This document shows, in pieces, positions 14,659-20,428 of a stretch of DNA of 28,320 bases. The notes beneath the pieces were generated by a model, which had not been told where the DNA came from, searched no databases, and worked only from the letters and a program-made list of their open reading frames with translations. Both the position numbers and the translations under genes were made by a program. This DNA is from JBDTSW01 sp051004675 (GTDB lineage: Bacteria; Actinomycetota; Thermoleophilia; Solirubrobacterales; 70-9): positions 1-28,320 of the forward strand of contig JBPCKC010000070.1 in NCBI GenBank assembly GCA_051004675.1. The letters are read 5' to 3'. The number at the start of each line of letters is the position of its first letter. Position 1 is the stretch's first letter.

Positions 14659-15054
14659 ATGCCGGAGCAGGACTTCGAGGCGCTGAAGCGCATCTACAGC
14701 GGTTGGGCGAGCGGCAATATGTGGGCGGAGGCCGCTCTTTACGACCCGTGCGTGGTGTACGACTCGCAAGCCGATACCGATCCCGGTCCTCACTATGGCT
14801 TGGAGGCCCTGACCCGCTATATGAACTTCTTCCTTGAGAGCTGGGACGACTGGCGGATCGAGGCCCTGGAATACCGTCGCGCGGGCGACAGCTTCCTCGT
14901 GCGAACCCGGCGCTCAGCGGTGGGCAAGGGCAGCGGCCTCCCGCTCGAGGATGAGGCCTTCCATCTGTGGACATTTCGAGGCGGAAAGGTGATCCGCATC
15001 GACGTTTACAAACAGGAAGCCGCAGCCCTCGAAGCCGCCGGGCTGTCGGAGTAG
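14659..15054 (+). CDS. NTF2/SnoaL-like protein (sub-array C, gene 1)
   Basis: 131 residues, M-P-E-Q-D-F-E-A-L-K-R to A-L-E-A-A-G-L-S-E; the start tag is the least typical of the intact members. Core: I-Y-S-G-W-A-S-G-N, L-Y-D-P-C-V-V-Y-D, Y-G-L-E-A-L-T-R-Y, S-W-D-D-W-R-I-E, G-K-G-S-G-L-P-L-E, W-T-F-R-G-G-K-V-I-R. The start is set by leader 3; an in-frame ATG at 14635 lies upstream of the GATACT box. Confidence 0.9.
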   Translation: MPEQDFEALKRIYSGWASGNMWAEAALYDPCVVYDSQADTDPGPHYGLEALTRYMNFFLESWDDWRIEALEYRRAGDSFLVRTRRSAVGKGSGLPLEDEAFHLWTFRGGKVIRIDVYKQEAAALEAAGLSE

Positions 15055-15057
15055 GCG

Positions 15058-15444
15058 ATGTCGCAGGAGAACGTGGAGATGGTGCGGGCGGGATTCGCGG
15101 CGTACAACCGTGGCGACCTCGACGCCATGCTCGAGACGTATGACCCGGAGGTGGAGTTCGTAACCCTCCTGTTGGGGAACCACCGAGGCAAAGAGGCGCT
15201 GCGGGGACTGTACGAGGAGAACCGGAAGACCGTGCTCGGCTACAAACTCGAGCCCGAAGAGTTGATAGATGCCGGCGACAAGGTGATCGCCGTGGCTCGC
15301 ATAGGCGGAGCCGGGCGGGTGAGCCAGATCGCCCTGGGTGACCCGATCGCCTTCGTCTTCACGATCAAGGATGGCCTGATCACCCGGCAGCAGACTCTGC
15401 GCAACAAAGAGAAGGCCCTCGAAGCCGCCGGGCTGTCTGAATAG
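15058..15444 (+). CDS. NTF2/SnoaL-like protein (sub-array C, gene 2, last)
   Basis: 128 residues, M-S-Q-E-N-V-E-M-V-R-A to A-L-E-A-A-G-L-S-E. Core: A-Y-N-R-G-D-L-D-A-M-L, Y-D-P-E-V-E-F-V, H-R-G-K-E-A-L-R-G-L, then F-T-I-K-D-G-L-I-T-R. Starts 3 nt after gene 1. Its end reads TCTGAATAG, so like the other closing gene at 14489 it has lost the GGAG while keeping the Ser-Glu residues. The third 46-bp box lies 26 nt downstream. Confidence 0.9.
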   Translation: MSQENVEMVRAGFAAYNRGDLDAMLETYDPEVEFVTLLLGNHRGKEALRGLYEENRKTVLGYKLEPEELIDAGDKVIAVARIGGAGRVSQIALGDPIAFVFTIKDGLITRQQTLRNKEKALEAAGLSE

Positions 15445-15470
15445 GACCCCCGCCTCGCCGGTTCCACCTC

Positions 15471-15516
15471 AGGTGGGCAACGGATAGGCAACACGCCATC
15501 CACAACCAGCCGCAAC
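15471..15516 (+). repeat. 46-bp box, copy 3
   Basis: Third copy, following sub-array C. It is closer to copy 2 in its first half (GGCAACA) and to copy 1 in its second half (CGCCATCCAC). No tRNA relic follows; a strong hairpin and the 3' end of the diguanylate cyclase gene do. Confidence 0.8.
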
Positions 15517-15522
15517 TCGCCG

Positions 15523-15549
15523 CGTGCGCTTCAGGCGTGGAAGCGCACG
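15523..15549. terminator. Hairpin between convergent sub-array C and diguanylate cyclase gene
   Basis: A perfect 10-bp stem, CGTGCGCTTC and GAAGCGCACG, with a 7-nt loop, 79 nt after the stop at 15444 and 40 nt beyond the stop of the convergent gene at 15589. There is no T-tract on either strand, but the position suits a two-way terminator. Confidence 0.55.
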
Positions 15550-15588
15550 GCCCGCAGCGGCACCTCTTCTCCGGCGTGAGGCGCCCGG

Positions 15589-16608
15589 TCAGGGAGGAAT
15601 CGCTAGCCGGTCTTTCGCTTCGTACATCTCCAGGTCCGCTCGCTCGCGCAACTGCTCGGCCGACTCCCGGCCGTCCCAGCGGGCGATGCCCGCCGAGCAG
15701 CGTCGCCCCAGGGGAGTGGCGGCGCAAAGCCTTTGCATCACCTGCTCGGCTTCATTGAAAGGACAGTTGGGCAGCAACGCGACGAACTCGTCACCCCCAA
15801 GGCGGGCGATGAGATCCTCGGCTCGCAAGGATGCGGCCCAGGCGCTCGCGGCAGATTTCAGGAGTCGGTCTCCGGCCACGTGACCGTGGTCGTCGTTGTA
15901 CTCCTTGAAGTCATCGATGTCGAGTGTGATGAGGCAGAGCGGCCACTCCTGTCTCGTGGCGCGGGCCATCTCGCGTTTGAGCTCTATCTCGAAAAGACGC
16001 AGGTTTGCGACCTCGGTCAGCGGATCGTGGTGCGCGAGGGCCTCAAGTTCATCCTGGGCGCTGCGCAGCTGCTCCTCGGTCGCCCTGCGCCCGGCGACGA
16101 TCTCGCTCATCACGCCTGCGGCCACCCCAAGCACGAGGCTGCCCAGCGTCCACCGGGTGATTGTCGAGAAACCGGTCGGCTCCTCGACCACCGCGAGGAC
16201 CAACCCCCAGCTGATGACGGCCCAGGCGACATGGGCGGCGACGGCCCAGCCCGCGAAGAAGCTTCCGGCCACGAGCACAACCCAGACGAACATCGCCGAA
16301 TAGATCCCAGACGCTACTCCCGCGAAGTACACGCAAAGGCTGATCAAGCCAGTGCCGGTGGCGAGCACGGTGTGCGCCGTCCACATCCGCGCGTGCTTTG
16401 CCCAGATCAGGCTCGCGCTGCCTACAACCGCGGCCAGTCCCGCGATCCCGAAGAGCCCCAAGGCATCGGCTTCTTTCGGGTGAGGCAGCAAGAGGGATAG
16501 GAGGACAAGCAGCCCGCCTGCGAGGTAGAAGACGCCAAGCACGCGGGACGTCATTGCCGGGTCTCTGGCACCGGTCCGAAGCGAGTGCCTCAAGGTCGTG
16601 TTCGGCAT
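15589..16608 (-). CDS. Membrane-bound diguanylate cyclase (GGDEF)
   Basis: 339 residues. About six hydrophobic helices (from residue 22 to about 170) form a membrane sensor part of no named family that I can see. A linker helix (E-E-Q-L-R-S-A-Q-D-E-L-E-A-L) leads to the GGDEF domain: H-D-P-L-T-E-V-A-N, L-D-I-D-D-F-K-E-Y-N-D-D-H-G-H, and G271-G-D-E-F275. R262-A-E-D265 five residues before it is the inhibitory I-site, so product feedback is likely. With catalytic residues intact it should make cyclic di-GMP from GTP. It is reversed relative to the NTF2-like genes on both sides. Confidence 0.93.
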   Translation of the reverse strand: MPNTTLRHSLRTGARDPAMTSRVLGVFYLAGGLLVLLSLLLPHPKEADALGLFGIAGLAAVVGSASLIWAKHARMWTAHTVLATGTGLISLCVYFAGVASGIYSAMFVWVVLVAGSFFAGWAVAAHVAWAVISWGLVLAVVEEPTGFSTITRWTLGSLVLGVAAGVMSEIVAGRRATEEQLRSAQDELEALAHHDPLTEVANLRLFEIELKREMARATRQEWPLCLITLDIDDFKEYNDDHGHVAGDRLLKSAASAWAASLRAEDLIARLGGDEFVALLPNCPFNEAEQVMQRLCAATPLGRRCSAGIARWDGRESAEQLRERADLEMYEAKDRLAIPP

Positions 16609-16655
16609 TCACTATTCCTATCGTGGTTCGGTGGTGGATTGCTGAACTCGGTGGC

Positions 16656-16683
16656 AAGCCTCGCCGTTGCCGCGGTGAGGCTT
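16656..16683. promoter_or_regulatory. Hairpin in the spacer before the diguanylate cyclase gene
   Basis: AAGCCTCGCCG, six bases, CGGTGAGGCTT: an 11-bp stem with one G-U pair on one strand. It lies about 50 nt upstream of the start at 16608, so it could be a leader structure of that message, and about 40 nt before leader 4 on the other strand. No T-tract. Function unknown. Confidence 0.35.
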
Positions 16684-16724
16684 CGAAAACTGGAGGCAAG
16701 CCGTGCACAGGGGGCGCGAGGCGG

Positions 16725-16730
16725 GATACT
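16725..16730 (+). promoter_or_regulatory. Leader 4: GATACT box of sub-array D
   Basis: GCGGGATACTCCGCGGCC followed by ATG, a changed form of the GATACTGCGCG leader, with 8 nt between box and start codon. It precedes the collapsed 17-codon gene rather than an intact one, which shows the relic inherited a proper first-gene leader. Confidence 0.45.
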
Positions 16731-16738
16731 CCGCGGCC

Positions 16739-16792
16739 ATGACTGAGCGGACCGTGGAACTCGCCGTCGAGGCCGCCAGGCTACCGGGGTAG
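16739..16792 (+). pseudogene. Collapsed NTF2-like gene: 17 codons, start tag joined to end tag
   Basis: Reads M-T-E-R-T-V-E-L-A-V-E-A-A-R-L-P-G-stop. The first eight or nine residues correspond to the family start (M-S-E-E-N-V-E-L-A) and the last eight to the family end (L-E-A-A-G-L-S-E), with the whole NTF2 core missing. It has a leader of the usual type upstream and the usual TAG-GCG-ATG join to the next gene. Best explained as an in-frame internal deletion. It may still be translated as a leader peptide for the next gene. Confidence 0.7.
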
Positions 16793-16795
16793 GCG

Positions 16796-17200
16796 ATGTC
16801 GCGGGAAAACGTCGACACCGTGATGCTCTATCTCAACCAGGCCGCGACGGACCCTGACGCGGTCTGGGGAATCTTCGCCGACGATGTCGAGTGGGATCTG
16901 ACTGGGCTCCCGTCAGCCCCCGACTTTCCCCGCCTCTCGCGCGGTCCGGACGCCGTCCGCGAGTTCTTCCGCCGCTGGGCGGGAGCGTTCGACGATTGGA
17001 GCTACGAGGTGGAGGAGCTGATGGATGGCCGCGATGCCGTGGCCGTTCTAATCCACCAGTGGGGGCGCGGGAAGGGCAGCGGCCTCGAGGTCGACGCCCG
17101 GTTCTGGCAGATCTGGACGATGCGTGACGGCAAGGCGATCCGCGTTACCCACAGCCAGGATCGAGCGATCGCCCTTGAGGCCACCGGGCTGCGGGAGTAG
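16796..17200 (+). CDS. NTF2/SnoaL-like protein (sub-array D)
   Basis: 134 residues, M-S-R-E-N-V-D-T-V-M to A-L-E-A-T-G-L-R-E, with diverged tags. Core: I-F-A-D-D-V-E-W-D-L, G-P-D-A-V-R-E-F-F-R-R-W, D-D-W-S-Y-E-V-E-E-L, W-G-R-G-K-G-S-G-L-E-V-D, M-R-D-G-K-A-I-R-V. Begins 3 nt after the collapsed gene. The last intact member in the window. Confidence 0.9.
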   Translation: MSRENVDTVMLYLNQAATDPDAVWGIFADDVEWDLTGLPSAPDFPRLSRGPDAVREFFRRWAGAFDDWSYEVEELMDGRDAVAVLIHQWGRGKGSGLEVDARFWQIWTMRDGKAIRVTHSQDRAIALEATGLRE

Positions 17201-17235
17201 GCCAACGGGTCCGCGGTGCCGTCGCTGACGCGAAG

Positions 17236-17253
17236 AGCCAGAACGTAGAAGTC
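17236..17253 (+). pseudogene. Possible remnant of an NTF2-like start tag
   Basis: AGCCAGAACGTAGAAGTC reads S-Q-N-V-E-V, close to the family start S-Q-E-N-V-E-V with one codon missing and no ATG. It lies 36 nt after the last intact member. Short, so chance similarity cannot be excluded. Confidence 0.3.
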
Positions 17254-17380
17254 ACGCAGGCACAGCCGAGTGGCCCGAAGCCGCTGGCTCATGCATCCGT
17301 CCAACTTGACGGCGGAGAATCCGAACCGTGGCCGGGGCGCCGACACACAGGGTGAGCCAACCGATCTGAGGGGAGTCCGG

Positions 17381-17623
17381 ATGAAGAGGATTGTGCTGTT
17401 CGCTGCAGGGCTGGCGCTGGTCTGGCCGGGGGGCGCCACAGCGGCGAACCCGGGCTCCGAGGCCACGAGCGACTGCGGCGCCTACCACGGGATGTTCGCG
17501 ACGCCCGCGCACGGCTTCCTGAGGGACTGGGTCCCGGGCTTCGCCACCTCGGGCGTCTACAAGGGCGGGTTCGTTGGCGACTACGCCAGCAGCCCGGCTT
17601 GCCACTCCCGCGACGACGGCTAG
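17381..17623 (+). CDS. Small secreted protein, unknown function
   Basis: 80 residues. A clear signal peptide (M-K-R-I-V-L-F-A-A-G-L-A-L-V-W, cleavage likely after A-T-A at about residue 21) is followed by about 59 mature residues with two Cys (S-D-C-G-A-Y-H-G-M-F and S-P-A-C-H-S-R), which could form a disulfide outside the cell. No family recognised. GGGGAG 7-8 nt upstream is a good ribosome-binding site and fixes the ATG at 17381. The gene lies between two copies of GCCCGAAGCCGCTG (17273-17286 and 17645-17658), which hints that it came in as an insertion. Confidence 0.65.
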   Translation: MKRIVLFAAGLALVWPGGATAANPGSEATSDCGAYHGMFATPAHGFLRDWVPGFATSGVYKGGFVGDYASSPACHSRDDG

Positions 17624-17666
17624 CAGGGAGACAGGCAGGCAGAAGCCCGAAGCCGCTGAGCGCGCC

Positions 17667-17690
17667 GAGGCACTCGAGGCCGCCGGGCTC
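17667..17690 (+). pseudogene. Orphan NTF2-like end tag
   Basis: Eight codons read E-A-L-E-A-A-G-L, identical to the family end tag, but no intact NTF2 core precedes it. It overlaps the stop of the convergent monooxygenase gene by two bases. Probably the last piece of a decayed array member. Confidence 0.5.
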
Positions 17691-19182
17691 ACCCAGCGGC
17701 CTCGAAGCGATAGTCGTCGAGGTCGAAGCGCGCACTTCGCCATTGGACCTCGACGCTGGTCGCCGGACGGAACGGGGCGTCCCCGTGGCGGTCGAAGTAG
17801 TAGGAGTTCGCGAGGCCGCACGTGTCCTGGAAGAAGATCTGGTTCTTACGCCGGGCGAGCATCTGCTTGAAGTAGCGCTCGTTCGCCTCGGGCTTGATGT
17901 CGACGAGCGTGGCCCCGTCGCTGCGCGCCCGCTTGAGGCAGCGAAGGATGTGGCGCATCCGTGTCTCGATCAGCTGGAAGTACGACGACCCGTTGTAGCC
18001 GTAGGGACCGAGGATCGTGAAGATGTTGGGGAAGCCTGGCACGCTGACCCCCTCGTAGGCCTGATAGCGGTTCTCCTCCCACCAGCGTTCGAGGTCCACC
18101 CCGTTCTCGCCCTCGACCGGGAACGGCGGCATGTTGCCCGTGTCGAAAACCTTGAAGCCCGTGGCCAGGACGAGCACGTCGAGGGCGTGTTCGGTTCCGT
18201 CGGCCATGCGCACGCCGGGGGCCGTGATCGTCTCGATCGCGGCGGTCTCGAGCTCGACGTTGTCGCGGTTGAACGCCTGCAGGTAGTGGTTGGAGAAGCC
18301 GGGGCGCTTGCAGCCCAGGCTATAGCGGGGCGTGAGCTGGTCGCGAAGCTGCGGGTCGCTCACCTGCCGGGCGAGGTGGCGGCGCCCGATGCGCTCGCCG
18401 ACCGCGCCGAGAGGGATCACGCCGTGGAAGTGCGCGGGCAGGGGGAAGGTGGCCTCCACGAATGCCTGACTGGCCCATCGGGCGACGGTCCGGGCGCCCG
18501 GCACTCGCCGCAGGGCTGCGCGCTCGCGCGCGCCGATGCGACGGTCCGGCTTGGGGAGGCACCAGATCGGGGTGCGCTGGAAGACGACCAGCTGGCCTAC
18601 GTCTCGCGCGATCGAGGGGATCACCTGGACGGCCGAGGCCCCGGTGCCGACCACGCCGACCCGCTTGCCGGCCAGCTCCTGGGCGTGGTCCCAGCGAGCG
18701 GTGTGCATGAAGGCGCCCTCGAAGTCGTCGAGCCCAGGGATCTCGGGTGGCCGGGGCTGCGAGAAGACGCCCGTGCCCACGATCACGAATCGCGCGGTGA
18801 TCTCCTCGCCGTTCGCCGTGGAGATCCGCCAGACGTGCGAGCGCTCGTCGAACTCCGCGCCGGTCACCCTCGTGTTGAGGCGGATCCTCCCGCGCACGTC
18901 GTACTTGTCGACGCAATGCTCGGCGTAGGCCTTGAGCTCGCGCCCGGGCGCGTACACGCGTGACCAGTCCGGCCGCTTCTCGAAGGAAAACTGGTACGAG
19001 AAGGACGGGATGTCGACGGCTACACCCGGGTAGGTGTTCCAGTGCCACGCACCGCCGACGCCGTCGCCCTCCTCGAGCACGAGGTAGTCGCCGAACCCCG
19101 CCTGGTCGAGCTTGATCGCCGCGCCGATCCCGGAGAACCCGGCGCCGATGACGATCGTCTCGTGGTCAGGCACAACAGCCAT
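17689..19182 (-). CDS. Flavin monooxygenase of Baeyer-Villiger type
   Basis: 497 residues. FAD-binding G13-A-G-F-S-G18 near the start, then G-G-A-W-H-W-N-T-Y-P-G-V-A-V-D (43-57), the fingerprint F154-x-G-x3-H160-x3-W164-D165 that marks type I Baeyer-Villiger monooxygenases, the NADPH-site G-T-G-A-S-A (179-184) and A-T-G-F-K. These enzymes use NADPH and O2 to turn ketones into esters or lactones. The substrate cannot be read from sequence. The frame is open far upstream, but M-A-V-V-P-D-H-E at 19182 gives the family N-terminus. Single gene; the upstream spacer holds the dispersed repeat. Confidence 0.93.
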   Translation of the reverse strand: MAVVPDHETIVIGAGFSGIGAAIKLDQAGFGDYLVLEEGDGVGGAWHWNTYPGVAVDIPSFSYQFSFEKRPDWSRVYAPGRELKAYAEHCVDKYDVRGRIRLNTRVTGAEFDERSHVWRISTANGEEITARFVIVGTGVFSQPRPPEIPGLDDFEGAFMHTARWDHAQELAGKRVGVVGTGASAVQVIPSIARDVGQLVVFQRTPIWCLPKPDRRIGARERAALRRVPGARTVARWASQAFVEATFPLPAHFHGVIPLGAVGERIGRRHLARQVSDPQLRDQLTPRYSLGCKRPGFSNHYLQAFNRDNVELETAAIETITAPGVRMADGTEHALDVLVLATGFKVFDTGNMPPFPVEGENGVDLERWWEENRYQAYEGVSVPGFPNIFTILGPYGYNGSSYFQLIETRMRHILRCLKRARSDGATLVDIKPEANERYFKQMLARRKNQIFFQDTCGLANSYYFDRHGDAPFRPATSVEVQWRSARFDLDDYRFEAAG

Positions 19183-19207
19183 CAGGCGGAAGCAGGGTAC
19201 CCCGCCC

Positions 19208-19281
19208 CCAAGCCGAGCCGTCCGTTGTCGGCTGAGGTGCGCTGAGAGACGCTGAGGTGACAACAAACGCCGGGTGGGCGC
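19208..19281 (+). repeat. Dispersed palindromic element, copy B
   Basis: Inverted copy of the element at 5087-5160. The core at 19220-19268 has GTTGTC and GACAAC ends, five differences from copy A in 49 bases, and similar flanks (CCAAGCC-n-AGCC before; ACGC-n-GGGTGGGCG after). It lies 46 nt past the stop of the gene at 19314 and 25 nt upstream of the monooxygenase start. Just after it GCCGGGTGGGC occurs twice in tandem. Confidence 0.7.
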
Positions 19282-19313
19282 CGGGTGGGCGCGGTGGGCC
19301 TGGATGGGCCAGT

Positions 19314-19766
19314 TCAGGCCGTCTTCGCCCGCTCGAGAGCGGCGGCGAGCTCCTTCACGTCGCCGCCCGACTGGCCCTCGAGCAGAATCTCGTGGCCCAT
19401 CACCGCGAGGGTGATCTTGTGCCCCAGCCCGAAGCGCTTGGCCTCGAGCGAGGTGACGTCGTGCACCGGGATTGCGGCGAGCTCGTCCTTCACGTCCTGG
19501 CGCAGGCCACCGAGCCCCAATACGAGAAGACGGGTGGGGGTGAGGACGAACGCCATCACGCCCTCCACCCGAATCCCGGCGTCCTCGGCCGCCCGCTGCT
19601 GCTTTCGCACCTTGCGATGGCCGATCTCGCGCGCGATCGGCTCGCCCGCGCCCGCCACCGCGGTCGTGCGGCCACGCGGCTGGGCGATGAAGGCGCCGAG
19701 GACCTCCTCGTCGCCCACGTACCGTCTCGCACCCTCGAGTATCCGCTGGCGCTTCTTCGCGTTCAC
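19314..19766 (-). CDS. Uncharacterised 150-residue protein, PH-like fold possible
   Basis: M/V-N-A-K-K-R-Q-R-I-L-E-G-A-R-R-Y at the start, a middle with conserved-looking strands (V-M-A-F-V-L-T-P-T-R-L-L-V-L-G-L, I-P-V-H-D-V-T-S-L-E-A) and a C-terminal helix (V-K-E-L-A-A-A-L-E-R-A). This order resembles small bacterial PH-like domains, but I cannot name the family. No signal peptide or membrane helix. The GTG at 19764-19766 overlaps the upstream stop by 4 nt (GTGA), so it is translationally coupled to the GIY-YIG-like gene. Confidence 0.75.
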   Translation of the reverse strand: MNAKKRQRILEGARRYVGDEEVLGAFIAQPRGRTTAVAGAGEPIAREIGHRKVRKQQRAAEDAGIRVEGVMAFVLTPTRLLVLGLGGLRQDVKDELAAIPVHDVTSLEAKRFGLGHKITLAVMGHEILLEGQSGGDVKELAAALERAKTA

Positions 19767-20332
19767 GGCGAGGGCACCATACCCCCCACTCGCTCCGCCA
19801 GCACGTCCAGCCGGACGTGGGAGAAGAGCCCGTAGCTGGGCGGCGGGTCGGCGGGATCGATGTAGGCGGCCAGCCAGAACCCGCGCTCGCCGTGGAGGAG
19901 GCGTGCGCAGTCGCGGGCACCGAGGGGCTCGAACGCGGCGCCGCGGAGCTCCTCGGCGGCGGCGTCCACGCGGCTCGCCACCGGGTGGAGCCTGGCGGCG
20001 TCCCACTCCTCCCAACCACCGGCGCCCAGCCCGTGGGAGATCCCGTCGCTGTGGGCGACAAACCCGGCCGAGGCCAGCTCCAGCGCGCGCGCCTCCTCGG
20101 CCTCCGTCGCCTCCCCCGAGCGGCGGAACTCGGGCAGATCCTCGTACAGGTCGGGGCGCAGGCGGCGCGCACAGCGCTTGACGAGCCCGGAGGACTTGTA
20201 TCCGCGCTGGTGCTGGGCGAAGCGAAGCTCGGCGTCACGGGCGCTGGAGCCGACGTACACCCACGGGATCCGCGGATCCCGCCGGCATCCGGCGTCGGGC
20301 GTGAGCTCGATGACGTAGACGCGCGCGCCCAT
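19763..20332 (-). CDS. GIY-YIG-like domain protein
   Basis: 189 residues. The first 100 show the GIY-YIG nuclease pattern in loose form: V-Y-V-I-E-L, then P-W-V-Y-V-G-S-S, A-E-L-R-F-A-Q-H-Q-R-G-Y-K, and E-A-T-E-A-E-E-A-R-A-L-E. The hallmark Tyr, Gly, Arg/His and a Glu are present but spacing is relaxed, so nuclease activity is uncertain. The second half is unrecognised. The start is taken at the ATG at 20330-20332; the frame is open further up to 20410. Coupled by a 4-nt overlap to the gene at 19314. Confidence 0.7.
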   Translation of the reverse strand: MGARVYVIELTPDAGCRRDPRIPWVYVGSSARDAELRFAQHQRGYKSSGLVKRCARRLRPDLYEDLPEFRRSGEATEAEEARALELASAGFVAHSDGISHGLGAGGWEEWDAARLHPVASRVDAAAEELRGAAFEPLGARDCARLLHGERGFWLAAYIDPADPPPSYGLFSHVRLDVLAERVGGMVPSP

Positions 20333-20428
20333 GCACCTCAGTTCGACGTAGCGAGGCGCATGCCTCGCCGTCGCGGGTAGTAGGCTCGCGCCCCTGCCGG
20401 CCCAAGTCAACGCATCTGGGGATCAAGA

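Noticed and set aside
12013..15100. CRISPR-like array suggested by regularly spaced repeats of about 50 bp
   Set aside because: The spacing of about 400 bp equals gene length, the repeats are coding ends plus start regions, and the spacers are protein genes.
19183..20238. Monooxygenase extended by about 350 residues upstream
   Set aside because: The extension runs antisense-like and out of frame through two better genes and the dispersed repeat; the FAD motif near residue 13 from the chosen start fits the family.
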